Below, in pieces: positions 48,365 to 56,750 of a stretch of DNA of 64,000 nucleotides. Each line of letters begins with the position of its first letter. The stretch's first letter is position 1. The notes under the pieces were generated by a model that worked only from the letters and a program-made list of their open reading frames with translations, was not told the DNA's origin and did not search any database. This DNA comes from Vibrio algicola. GTDB lineage: Bacteria; Pseudomonadota; Gammaproteobacteria; Enterobacterales; Vibrionaceae. Location: assembly GCF_009601765.2 (NCBI RefSeq), contig NZ_CP045699.1, positions 2,356,001 to 2,420,000 of the forward strand, written 5' to 3'. The translations under genes and the position numbers were made by a program.

Positions 48365-48898
48365 TTATTGTGCTTTTTTGTCTGCATGCGCTTCACGACG
48401 CTCTTTCATTTTCTGCCATTTTTGCATGCATTTTTCATGTTGCTCTGCTTGCAGTTTTGAGAAGTCTTGCTTTTGTGCAGTGGTTAATACGTTGAACATA
48501 TCATGACGAGATTTCGCCATTTTCACTTGCTGATCAACTTGCTTAGTCGCCATCTCTTGCGCTAAAGATTTTACCGCTGCTTGATCAAAGTTATCTGCCA
48601 TCACTAACTTCTGCATTTTTTGATGATCGATTTTGAAGTCTTGTTGATGCGCTTTAAAATCAGACTTCATTGCGGCGCGATCCGCTTGTCGCAAGTCTTT
48701 CATTTGTGTTTTTTGTGCGTCAGTTAAATCCAGTTGTTTCCAAATACCACGGTCCATATGGCATTGCTGACCAGGGTGTCCACCTTTTTTCCCTTGATGT
48801 CCATCCATGCCATGGTTATTTGCTAGAGCGGATACAGAACCCAATGCCAATGGCGCTGCAACCAATACGATGATGCTTTTTTTGATTAAAGATTTCAT
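48365..48898 (-). CDS. cpxP: CpxP/Spy-family periplasmic protein
   Basis: Periplasmic chaperone-like inhibitor of the CpxA kinase. The 177-residue precursor has a signal peptide (cleavage near residue 26, after ALA), two LTXXQ-type motifs (LTDAQKTQM and LTTAQKQDF) and long basic/polar helices, with a His/Gly/Lys-rich mature N-terminus that could bind metal. It diverges from cpxRA, the usual vibrio arrangement. Here 327 bases and a family B repeat lie between them, and the only CpxR box seen is on the cpxR side. Confidence 0.88.
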   Translation of the reverse strand: MKSLIKKSIIVLVAAPLALGSVSALANNHGMDGHQGKKGGHPGQQCHMDRGIWKQLDLTDAQKTQMKDLRQADRAAMKSDFKAHQQDFKIDHQKMQKLVMADNFDQAAVKSLAQEMATKQVDQQVKMAKSRHDMFNVLTTAQKQDFSKLQAEQHEKCMQKWQKMKERREAHADKKAQ

Positions 48899-48946
48899 GT
48901 TAAACCTACCTTTGTCTATATGGGATGTTGAAATGAGCTTCTTTTC

Positions 48947-49074
48947 TATATCCTAAATAATTGAAGTTACAGTGAGGCGGCAAGTAAGCGAGGCCCCATG
49001 AGCTTAGCTAGCCTAAGTGATTGGGCTGAGTGCGCATCGCCAACAAAGCTGTAGCTTCAAGTAAGACGGATATA
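48947..49074. repeat. Dispersed repeat, family B, full copy (B2)
   Basis: 128 bp with imperfect inverted ends of about 26 bases (TATATCC...TTGAAG..ACAG on the left, CTGTAGCTTCAA...GGATATA on the right). A middle block contains CCCCATGAGCTTAG and GTGATTGGGCTGAG. A degraded relative lies at 550-640. Sequences of this look are widespread between vibrio genes, to my recollection. It sits between cpxP and the CpxR box. Confidence 0.75.
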
Positions 49075-49125
49075 TCTGTTGGATGTAATAATAGTGGCTA
49101 CAACGTAAACAGGTGTATGCTTTGC

Positions 49126-49140
49126 GTAAAGGTATGTAAA
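49126..49140 (+). promoter_or_regulatory. CpxR box upstream of cpxR
   Basis: GTAAA-GGTAT-GTAAA, a perfect GTAAA-N5-GTAAA tandem CpxR site, 85 bases before the cpxR ATG. It implies autoactivation of cpxRA. The site is 228 bases from the cpxP start. Confidence 0.8.
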
Positions 49141-49225
49141 TCGATGTCAAAATAGTCGTTTTTGAATAAAAATCAGGGATAATTAAATCATCGGAGTTAT
49201 CCCACTCTCTATTAAGGCTAGCGCT

Positions 49226-49924
49226 ATGACCCACATTCTATTGGTTGATGATGATATTGAACTCATCGAACTCCTTAAAGATATTCTCACTTTAGAAGGT
49301 TTCACCGTTTCTCAAGCCCATAACGGTGAAGAAGGCTTAGCCAAACTCAGCGCGAATATTGATTTGATTCTTCTTGATATTATGATGCCCAAAATGAACG
49401 GTATGGAGATGCTGAAACAGTTACGTCAAAACTGGCATACTCCGGTGCTTATGCTTACCGCCAAAGGTGAGGAAGTGGATCGCGTAATCGGCTTAGAGCT
49501 CGGCGCGGACGATTATTTACCTAAACCGTTTAGTGATCGTGAACTACTTGCACGTATTCGCGCTATTTTACGTCGCACTCAAATCAATAAAACCGAGCCA
49601 TCGGATATCACGCCGCATGGAATTGAAGTTTTCCCGGGTAAACAAGAGGCTTATTGTAAGGGACAACAATTGGATCTCACCACGACCGAGTTTTCATTGT
49701 TGCATTACTTCTTACAGCATATGGGTGAGTCGATCAGTAAAGAAACATTAAGCTTAGAGGTGCTGGGTAAGCGATTAAGCCCTTTTGATCGCGCCATTGA
49801 TATGCATGTTTCTAATTTGCGTAAAAAACTGTCACTCAATCAAGAATCTGGTGAGAGTTATGATGACAAGCCGCTGATCAAAACGCTACGTGGACGCGGA
49901 TATTTGATGGTTGAGGACAAATAA
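49226..49924 (+). CDS. cpxR: Envelope-stress response regulator CpxR
   Basis: OmpR-type regulator of the Cpx envelope-stress response. The 232 residues comprise a receiver domain with D51 (LLDIMMPKMNG), acidic pocket DDD at 8-10 and switch Lys in LPKPFSD, and a winged-helix DNA-binding domain (about 130-230, TTTEFSLLHYF and DMHVSNLRKKL). Its stop overlaps the cpxA start region (the TAATG junction), so the pair is translationally coupled. A CpxR box lies upstream. Confidence 0.95.
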   Translation: MTHILLVDDDIELIELLKDILTLEGFTVSQAHNGEEGLAKLSANIDLILLDIMMPKMNGMEMLKQLRQNWHTPVLMLTAKGEEVDRVIGLELGADDYLPKPFSDRELLARIRAILRRTQINKTEPSDITPHGIEVFPGKQEAYCKGQQLDLTTTEFSLLHYFLQHMGESISKETLSLEVLGKRLSPFDRAIDMHVSNLRKKLSLNQESGESYDDKPLIKTLRGRGYLMVEDK

Positions 49925-51291
49925 TGAAGCTGCCTAAAATCTCGAGTTTATATGGGCGAATTTTTGCCATTTTTTGGCTGACTATGCTATTGGTGGTCAT
50001 TGCCATCTTGACCGTATCAAACTTAGATCCTAGGCAACTGCATGATATTCCCGAGCAACCCTTAGCTCGCTTGCAACAACACGCTCAAAGTATTACGAAA
50101 AAATTTGAATCTGCACCATCATTGATGAAAGCAATACATGAGATCGATCATCAATATGACCGTGACAAACAAATTGATTTTTACTTTGCCAAAAGCAATG
50201 CCGACTGGGTACCTGCGATTCGAAGCGATAGAAAAAAAGCGTTAAATAACTTTATTACCTTGTCAGATATTGCCGGCAAACCTCAACAACGACTTTACAA
50301 CCGATTAATGGTGGCAGGTCCTATTCCGGTGGTTATTGCTCACACCCCGCTTAAAATGTTTGTCACCATTCGTTGGCACCGCCCACCTCCGTTTTTATTG
50401 CAAATACTTGATCGTCCTGTGCAACTATTATTGGCAGTTATGCTCACCAGTACCCCTCTTTTATTGTGGCTGGCTTGGGCGTTAAGTCGCCCCGCAATGC
50501 GGCTTGAAAAAGCGGCGCAAAAAGTGGCGCTCGGTCAGCTTGAAGTGGATCCTAAGCTAGAGAAAGGTCCAACCGAATTTAAACAAGCCGGTGCCAGTTT
50601 TAACCAAATGGTGTTATCGATCAATAATATGATCCAAGGGCAGCAACGCTTATTATCTGACATATCTCATGAACTAAGATCGCCGTTAACTCGACTGCGG
50701 ATGGCCAATGCTCTCGCCACTCGTAAGCAAGGTGAGAGCGCGGAATTAACCCGAATAGACACCGAAGCTGAGCGATTAGAGAGCATGATCAATGCGTTAT
50801 TAGAGCTCTCTCGCAAGCAAGCGGATACTCATGAGGTGCGCCAACACTTGCTGGCCAATGAGTTATGGCAAGAAATGGTCAATGATGCCCAATTTGAAGC
50901 AGAACAAATGGGCAAAAAATTACACAGCAATAGCGTGCCAACTTGCTATTTAACCGGCACACCTTATCTACTGACTAGTGCGATAGAGAATGTGGTACGC
51001 AATGCGATTAAATACAGCCATCAGCAAATTTGGCTCAACTTCTCCTATCATCAAGATCATATCAGAATTGTAATTGAAGATGATGGCGAAGGGGTCGATG
51101 AATTGGAGCTGGAGGCCATTTTCCGTCCTTTCTATCGCGTATCGACCGCACGCGATCGGGATAGTGGTGGCGCGGGTTTAGGCTTGGCTATCACCAGTTC
51201 GGCGGTGCATCAACACAATGGCACCATTCAAGCAGCACATAGTCAGCGTGGCGGACTTGGGGTGACAATTACCCTACCAATTAATGCTTAG
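49924..51291 (+). CDS. cpxA: Envelope-stress sensor kinase CpxA
   Basis: Inner-membrane histidine kinase sensing misfolded envelope proteins. The 455 residues have a first helix (about 10-30), a periplasmic sensor (about 31-165), a second helix (about 168-187), a HAMP domain, the H box SDISHELRSPLTRLR, an N box (ENVVRNAIKYS) and G boxes (DDGEGVD, GGAGLGLAI). It starts at the cpxR stop. Partners are CpxR and CpxP, encoded next to it. Confidence 0.95.
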   Translation: MKLPKISSLYGRIFAIFWLTMLLVVIAILTVSNLDPRQLHDIPEQPLARLQQHAQSITKKFESAPSLMKAIHEIDHQYDRDKQIDFYFAKSNADWVPAIRSDRKKALNNFITLSDIAGKPQQRLYNRLMVAGPIPVVIAHTPLKMFVTIRWHRPPPFLLQILDRPVQLLLAVMLTSTPLLLWLAWALSRPAMRLEKAAQKVALGQLEVDPKLEKGPTEFKQAGASFNQMVLSINNMIQGQQRLLSDISHELRSPLTRLRMANALATRKQGESAELTRIDTEAERLESMINALLELSRKQADTHEVRQHLLANELWQEMVNDAQFEAEQMGKKLHSNSVPTCYLTGTPYLLTSAIENVVRNAIKYSHQQIWLNFSYHQDHIRIVIEDDGEGVDELELEAIFRPFYRVSTARDRDSGGAGLGLAITSSAVHQHNGTIQAAHSQRGGLGVTITLPINA

Positions 51292-51390
51292 CGATATCCG
51301 TTTTATTGTCGCTGAAAACTGTATCTTGACGTTACTGGGTATATACTCGGCGGCATAGTTTTTCTCTTTCTAACATCACGAGTTGTTTTT

Positions 51391-51870
51391 ATGTTTGATA
51401 TTGCTTTATTTGAACCAGAAATTGCCCCTAATACTGGCAACATCATCCGTCTCAGCGCCAACTGCGGGGCAAACTTGCATTTAATTGAGCCATTAGGATT
51501 CGATTTAGAAGAGAAGAAAGTGCGTCGTGCTGGGCTGGATTATCATGATATCGCGCGCGTAAAACGCCACAAAGATTACGCCGCATTTCTTGAATATCTA
51601 CAACAAGAGAAAGGCGACGATGTGCGTATTTTTGCCTGCACCACCAAAACCACTGGCCATCATGTTGATGCGCAGTTTAAAGCGGGTGATGTGTTGTTAT
51701 TTGGCCCAGAGACTCGGGGCTTACCAGCGGAAATCATCGAAGGACTACCAATGGAGCAACGTATTCGCATTCCTATGATGGCCGAAAGTCGCAGTTTGAA
51801 TTTATCCAATGCCGTCGCCATCATTGCGTTTGAAGCATGGCGACAAATGGATTTTGGTGGCGCGCAATAA
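51391..51870 (+). CDS. trmL: tRNA (cytidine/uridine-34 2'-O)-methyltransferase
   Basis: SPOUT-class methyltransferase modifying the wobble base of tRNA-Leu isoacceptors. The 159-residue product has the knotted C-terminal SAM-binding motifs [10 protein letters not shown] and [20 protein letters not shown], and the family start [20 protein letters not shown]. It is probably monocistronic, with a terminator following at 51900. Confidence 0.96.
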   Translation: MFDIALFEPEIAPNTGNIIRLSANCGANLHLIEPLGFDLEEKKVRRAGLDYHDIARVKRHKDYAAFLEYLQQEKGDDVRIFACTTKTTGHHVDAQFKAGDVLLFGPETRGLPAEIIEGLPMEQRIRIPMMAESRSLNLSNAVAIIAFEAWRQMDFGGAQ

Positions 51871-51899
51871 TATCGGCAAATGCCGGCTAATTTAGCACT

Positions 51900-51936
51900 A
51901 AAAAAAGACAAGAACTTCGGCTCTTGTCTTTTTTTG
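51900..51936. terminator. Bidirectional terminator trmL / fxsA
   Basis: AAAAAAAGACAAGA / TCTTGTCTTTTTTT with an eight-base loop containing ACTTCGGC. A and T runs flank both arms, so it can serve trmL on the plus strand and fxsA on the minus strand. Confidence 0.9.
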
Positions 51937-52018
51937 TTGGTCATCACTATTGCCGCTATTTAGCTGTCGTTCCTAAACCCATTGCAGAATTTAGGGACCG
52001 AGCAAGTTTTAAGTGGAA

Positions 52019-52549
52019 TTACTTATCTAGCCGCTTATCTTGATCGGCTTTCTTTTCATATTCACCTTCAAACACATCGCCTTGTTGGTTTTGGTTGGTA
52101 TCGCCAAACGGATTATGTGCATCACCGGATTGAAAGCCACCCGATTGGAAGCCGCCACTTTGAAAACCACCACCAAATGGACCGCTGGCAGGGTTCACTT
52201 TGACTCGCTTCATTAATTGCTTGGCTAACATCGCGCGTGGAGCCGGTAACAAGACCACCATACCTAAAAAGTCAGTCATAAAGCCCGGCGTTAATAACAA
52301 CACACCTGCAACAGCTAACATCACGCCTTCGACGATTTGTTGTGCGGGCAGTTCACCTTGTTGCATCCGTGATTGCACCGACATTAAAGTTTGAATACCT
52401 TGGCTACGCACTAAAGACGCGCCCACAATGGCTGTGGTTAGCACAATCGCAATGGTCGGCCATAAACCTATCGCGCCACCGACTTGAATAAACAGCGTAA
52501 TTTCAACAATAGGGACACATATAAATAACACTAATAAAACAGTAAACAC
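52019..52549 (-). CDS. fxsA: FxsA family inner-membrane protein
   Basis: Cytoplasmic-membrane protein; in E. coli its overproduction relieves F-plasmid exclusion of phage T7, and its normal role is unknown. The start is GTG 52549 with GGAGG five bases upstream, matching family N-termini (FTVLLVLFICVPIVEITLFIQVGG). The longer frame from TTG includes the ribosome site itself. About 176 residues with helices near 1-20, 25-45 and 70-100. The tail has three tandem FQSGG units encoded by a 15-base repeat, then a hydrophilic stretch. Confidence 0.9.
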   Translation of the reverse strand: MFTVLLVLFICVPIVEITLFIQVGGAIGLWPTIAIVLTTAIVGASLVRSQGIQTLMSVQSRMQQGELPAQQIVEGVMLAVAGVLLLTPGFMTDFLGMVVLLPAPRAMLAKQLMKRVKVNPASGPFGGGFQSGGFQSGGFQSGDAHNPFGDTNQNQQGDVFEGEYEKKADQDKRLDK

Positions 52550-52883
52550 AGGCACCTCCAATAATCGTAAACTCAGTGTATGCTTTCATGATCAAGACAA
52601 CAAATAATAACCACAACAAAACGTAACTTATCGTTTACAACCCTTACAATATAAGATTACCACCATCAAACGGCCGTTTTTAAACCTGCAAAAAATAAGT
52701 GTTCTCATTATGCTCAGATAAATAATTATAGGTGTTGAAAAGTTTGATCTAGGATCTATTTTTGTGCAATTAAAGGGGTATGATTGCAGCCAGAAAAAAA
52801 CAGCCTATTGTTCCCATGAATGGATTCTAAGTAACACGGCAAATATTGTATTTATTAAGCTTATATGCTTGAGGTCCAAATTA
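52550..52883. promoter_or_regulatory. Divergent region fxsA / aspA
   Basis: About 330 AT-rich bases with promoters for both genes. TTGATCTAGGATCT near 52744 has only one good FNR half-site, so control by FNR is not supported by sequence alone. A reading frame from 52764 that would extend aspA has no ribosome site. GAGG lies about nine bases before the ATG at 52884. Confidence 0.4.
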
Positions 52884-54329
52884 ATGACAAATCCAATTAT
52901 TGACACTCCTGTTCAGCAATTTCGTATCGAAGAAGATCTTCTTGGCCAACGTGAAGTTCCAGCTGAAGCGTATTACGGCATTCACACTATTCGCGCAATC
53001 GAAAACTTCAATATCTCAAACAATACCATTTCTGATGTGCCTGAATTTGTTCGCGGCATGGTAATGACCAAAAAAGCGGCGACTCTAGCCAACAAAGAAA
53101 TCGGCGTACTGCCTGCTGATATCAGTGATTTCATCATTCAAGCGTGTGACGTTATTCTGACTACTGGCAAATGCATGGATCAATTCCCATCAGACGTATT
53201 CCAAGGTGGTGCGGGCACTTCTGTTAACATGAACACTAACGAAGTCATTGCCAACCTTGCACTTGAGTTAATGGGCAAGCAAAAAGGTGAATACCAATTC
53301 ATCAACCCAAATGATCATGTAAACAAGAGCCAATCCACTAACTGTGCTTATCCTACCGGTTTCCGCGTATCGGTTTACAGTAGCATCTTAAAAACCATTG
53401 AAGCAGTCGCTTACCTAAAAGAAGCCTTTGATCTTAAAAGCACTGAATTTGACGGCATCTTGAAAATGGGTCGCACCCAATTACAAGACGCAGTACCAAT
53501 GACAGTTGGTCAAGAATTCCACGCTTGGTCTGTGACTCTAAATGAAGAAATTCGTAACTTAGATTACATTTCTAAATTATTGTTAGAAGTAAACTTAGGC
53601 GCAACCGCTATCGGTACCGGCCTTAACGCCGCGCCTGAATACCAAGCATTAGCAGTTAAACATTTAACGGAAGTAACGGGTTTTGAATGTGTTGCAGCGG
53701 AAGACTTGATCGAAGCAACCTCTGACTGTGGCGCTTATGTCATGGCTCACGGCGCACTAAAACGCCTAGCGATTAAACTGTCTAAAATCTGTAACGATTT
53801 ACGTCTACTTTCTTCTGGTCCTCGTACTGGCTTAAATGAAATCAATTTGCCAGAACTGCAAGCCGGTTCTTCTATCATGCCAGCAAAAGTGAACCCAGTG
53901 ATCCCAGAAGTGGTTAACCAAGTGTGCTTTAAGGTTCTTGGTAATGACACCGCACTGTCTTTTGCAGCCGAAGGCGGTCAATTACAGTTGAACGTGATGG
54001 AACCTGTGATCGCACAATGCATGTTTGAATCATTAGAAATACTGAAAAATGCCTGTGTAAACCTACGCGACAAATGTGTTGATGGCATCACCGTCAATAA
54101 AGAGGTTTGTGAAGCGTACGTATTTAATTCTATCGGTATCGTGACTTACTTAAACCCATACATTGGCCACCACGAAGGCGACATCGTCGGTAAGATTTGT
54201 GCTGAAACCGGTAAGAGCGTGCGTGAAATTGTACTCGACCGTGGTTTACTGACTGAAGATCAACTCGATGAGATCTTCTCGCCAGAAAACCTAATGCACC
54301 CACAATATAAGGCAAAACGTTATAACTAA
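52884..54329 (+). CDS. aspA: Aspartate ammonia-lyase
   Basis: Converts aspartate to fumarate and ammonia, feeding fumarate respiration under low oxygen. From ATG 52884 it has 481 residues and follows E. coli AspA closely from [20 protein letters not shown]. The superfamily signature [15 protein letters not shown] near residue 330 carries the catalytic serine loop. The upstream frame (40 extra residues) is rejected. dcuA follows 111 bases later after a perfect hairpin, a common anaerobic aspartate module. Confidence 0.97.
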   Translation: MTNPIIDTPVQQFRIEEDLLGQREVPAEAYYGIHTIRAIENFNISNNTISDVPEFVRGMVMTKKAATLANKEIGVLPADISDFIIQACDVILTTGKCMDQFPSDVFQGGAGTSVNMNTNEVIANLALELMGKQKGEYQFINPNDHVNKSQSTNCAYPTGFRVSVYSSILKTIEAVAYLKEAFDLKSTEFDGILKMGRTQLQDAVPMTVGQEFHAWSVTLNEEIRNLDYISKLLLEVNLGATAIGTGLNAAPEYQALAVKHLTEVTGFECVAAEDLIEATSDCGAYVMAHGALKRLAIKLSKICNDLRLLSSGPRTGLNEINLPELQAGSSIMPAKVNPVIPEVVNQVCFKVLGNDTALSFAAEGGQLQLNVMEPVIAQCMFESLEILKNACVNLRDKCVDGITVNKEVCEAYVFNSIGIVTYLNPYIGHHEGDIVGKICAETGKSVREIVLDRGLLTEDQLDEIFSPENLMHPQYKAKRYN

Positions 54330-54358
54330 TATTTGCCTGTATTGATTAAGCATTAATT

Positions 54359-54386
54359 CAATGGAGGCAATAACTTGCCTCCATTG
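54359..54386 (+). other. Perfect hairpin between aspA and dcuA
   Basis: CAATGGAGGCAA (54359-54370), a TAAC loop and TTGCCTCCATTG (54375-54386): a 12-bp perfect stem with a four-base loop and no T run. It lies inside the presumed aspA-dcuA transcript, so it is more likely an mRNA-processing or stabilising element than a full terminator. Confidence 0.7.
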
Positions 54387-54440
54387 TCATATCTAATTCA
54401 AGATAAATTAGAAACCGTATTCTATAAAAGGAACACTGTT

Positions 54441-55739
54441 ATGTTGATACAATTATTTATTGTTCTGTTATTTATTTACCTCGGAGCCAGAATTGGTGGC
54501 ATAGGTATTGGTTTTTCTGGTGGGGCAGGTGTTATTGCTCTTACTATGTTTTTTGGGGTGGATGCTGGTAGTATCCCGATCGATGTTATCTTAATTATTG
54601 CTTCCGTTATTACTGCTATCGCGGCAATGCAAGTCGCGGGTGGGATGGATTGGTTGGTTAAATTAGCCGAACAATTTCTACGTAAAAACCCCAAACGTAT
54701 TACTTTTTACGCGCCTATTGTGACTTATTTTATGACGTTACTGGCTGGCACTGGTCATACAGCTTTTTCTACCTTGCCGGTTATTGCTGAAGTAGCAAAA
54801 GAGCAAGGTGTTCGACCTTCTCGTCCATTATCGATTGCCGTTATTGCTTCACAAATTGCAATTACTGCTTCTCCTATCTCTGCTGCTGTGGTCTTTTTTG
54901 CTGGTATTTTGGAGCCATTAGGTGTGAGTTATCTACATCTACTCGCCGTTTGTATTCCAACCACATTCCTTGCTTGTATGGTGGGGGCATTTGTTGCCAA
55001 CTTTATGGGGTGTGAACTAAAAGATGACCCTATTTATCAAGACCGCATGGCGAAAGGTCTGATTAAAATAAAAGAAGTTAAATCGACCGTGACTACCGCG
55101 GCAGCTAAACGCTCTGTCTATATTTTTGCTGCAGCAATTGTGTTTGTTGTCATTTATGCAACCTTGATCAGTGGATCAGTAGGGATAATTGAGCATCCTC
55201 ATATTGGTCGTAACGAAGCCATCATGGCTATCATGCTGACCGCAGCAGCGGCAATTGTCACGCTATGTAAAATTGATGCTGCTGAGATTTCATTAGCTGC
55301 CACCTTCCGCTCAGGAATGAGTGCATGTATCTGTGTTCTTGGTGTGGCTTGGCTAGGAGATACCTTTGTGTCTGCTCACATCGTAGAAATTAAGCACTTT
55401 GCAGGTGACTTACTACAACAATATCCATGGATGCTAGCAATCACGCTATTTTTTGCCTCTATGCTGCTTTATTCACAAGGGGCAACAACAACAGCATTAA
55501 TGCCTGCAGCGCTCGCAATTGGTGTCGCACCTCTTACCGCTGTCGCATCATTTGCAGCAGTAAGTGCATTATTTGTACTGCCAACTTACCCAACATTATT
55601 GGCGGCAGTCGAAATGGATGACACTGGTTCAACACGAATTGGTAAGTGGGTATTTAACCACCCATTTATAATCCCTGGTGTTGTCACTATTGCGTCATCG
55701 GTAGCGCTTGGTTTCCTATTTGGTGGCATGATTCTTTAG
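54441..55739 (+). CDS. dcuA: Anaerobic C4-dicarboxylate transporter DcuA
   Basis: Inner-membrane exchanger for aspartate, fumarate and succinate. From ATG 54441 (AAAGGA eight bases upstream) it has 432 residues, with about ten helices and the Dcu segments AGTGHTAFSTLPVIAEVAKEQGVRP and ITASPISAAVV. Overall it follows DcuA rather than DcuB. It pairs with aspA: aspartate in, fumarate made, succinate out. A terminator lies 33 bases after the stop. Confidence 0.93.
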   Translation: MLIQLFIVLLFIYLGARIGGIGIGFSGGAGVIALTMFFGVDAGSIPIDVILIIASVITAIAAMQVAGGMDWLVKLAEQFLRKNPKRITFYAPIVTYFMTLLAGTGHTAFSTLPVIAEVAKEQGVRPSRPLSIAVIASQIAITASPISAAVVFFAGILEPLGVSYLHLLAVCIPTTFLACMVGAFVANFMGCELKDDPIYQDRMAKGLIKIKEVKSTVTTAAAKRSVYIFAAAIVFVVIYATLISGSVGIIEHPHIGRNEAIMAIMLTAAAAIVTLCKIDAAEISLAATFRSGMSACICVLGVAWLGDTFVSAHIVEIKHFAGDLLQQYPWMLAITLFFASMLLYSQGATTTALMPAALAIGVAPLTAVASFAAVSALFVLPTYPTLLAAVEMDDTGSTRIGKWVFNHPFIIPGVVTIASSVALGFLFGGMIL

Positions 55740-55771
55740 AATTACCACTCGATTAAATACCGCTACCACTT

Positions 55772-55807
55772 AAAAAAAGGAAGGAGCCACTCGCTCTTTC
55801 CTTTTTT
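55772..55807 (+). terminator. Rho-independent terminator of dcuA
   Basis: AAAAAAGGAAGGAGC / GCTCTTTCCTTTTTT around a CACTC loop, ending in a T run. Confidence 0.92.
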
Positions 55808-55831
55808 ATTGCCTACACATCTACAGAACTA

Positions 55832-55979
55832 ATTCCAATTCAACTTAATACCTGATCAAGTTGAATACTCCGAAAAGACGCTGTCCCGTTCTGGTCGCTT
55901 GAGAAAAGGCCGTCCATGGCCTTTTACACTTTTCTCTGCATCCAATTTTTATAGCTCATAAAATCACTGGAATTGGTAT
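55832..55979 (+). repeat. Dispersed repeat, family A subfamily I, full copy (A4)
   Basis: 148 bp with inverted ends ATTCCAATTC and GAATTGGTAT (one mismatch). The central perfect hairpin is AAAAGGCC-GTCCAT-GGCCTTTT. It serves as the reference copy for A3, with which it is nearly identical apart from a left-end duplication in A3. It lies between dcuA (+) and the argO-like gene (-). Confidence 0.85.
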
Positions 55980-55984
55980 AAATA

Positions 55985-56602
55985 TCAACTCACAAACGGC
56001 TTAGCTAATCCAAAGGCAATTGAGAACATGATCAGCGCAATAATCGAATCCAACACTTGCCACGTTTTCGGTTTCGCAAAAATAGGGATTAATTTTTTCG
56101 CCACATACGCTAAGCCATAAAACCAAATAGCAGAAGCGGTTAACGCCCCAATCAAGAACCACTTTTTTTCTTCAAAGCTCAATGACGAAGTAATGCCGCC
56201 CAGCACCACGATAGTATCCAAATACACATGTGGATTTAAAAACGTCATCGCGAGTGTCATTAATGCCACTGCCACCCAATTACGGTTGACCTCACCATTA
56301 TCAATATCGAGATGACTTTGCCCACGCCACGCCGATTTGGCTGATATAAAACCATACCAACAAAGGAAACCAATTCCGAATAGGGTTAATCCTTTGGTGA
56401 GAAGCGGGGATTGCTCCATTAACGCCCCAACCCCTAATACACCGGTGCTAATCAGTAATATATCGCCTAAAAAACAAATACTCGCCACCAGCATCACATA
56501 GTTATTTTTTAAACCCGACTTCAATAAAAAAGCATTTTGGCTGCCAATCGCGACAATTAAACTGCCGGAGACAAACGCTCCTTTTAAGGCTACTGCTAAC
56601 AT
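55985..56602 (-). CDS. argO: LysE/ArgO family amino-acid exporter
   Basis: Inner-membrane exporter, most similar to the arginine exporter ArgO: the segments IGSQNAFLLKSGL, LNPHVYLDTIVVLGG and the spacing of six helices agree with it. From ATG 56602 (AAGGA seven bases upstream) it has 205 residues; a GTG at 56623 would add seven. The exact substrate (arginine, lysine or another) is inferred by similarity. The stop lies five bases from the end of repeat A4, so the repeat probably forms the 3' end of this transcript. Confidence 0.85.
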   Translation of the reverse strand: MLAVALKGAFVSGSLIVAIGSQNAFLLKSGLKNNYVMLVASICFLGDILLISTGVLGVGALMEQSPLLTKGLTLFGIGFLCWYGFISAKSAWRGQSHLDIDNGEVNRNWVAVALMTLAMTFLNPHVYLDTIVVLGGITSSLSFEEKKWFLIGALTASAIWFYGLAYVAKKLIPIFAKPKTWQVLDSIIALIMFSIAFGLAKPFVS

Positions 56603-56675
56603 TTTTCTGTCCTTAGATGTCACCCATGAATTTCCATTTTATTTGCAGAGTATAAATGAGATGAAATTTTTAGGT

Positions 56676-56707
56676 AAAAAAAAGCCCCGAGCTTTCACCC
56701 GAGGCTT
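56676..56707 (-). terminator. Rho-independent terminator of prlC
   Basis: Minus-strand stem AAGCCTCGGG / CTCGGGGCTT (imperfect) followed by a T run of eight bases, about 44 bases past prlC. Confidence 0.88.
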
Positions 56708-56750
56708 ACGACTTCGTTTATTTTAACCTTTTGCCAATGAAAACTAATGC

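Noticed and set aside
49013..49234. 73-codon minus-strand frame before cpxR
   Set aside because: It lies mostly inside repeat B2 and the cpxR promoter; the repeat accounts for the open frame.
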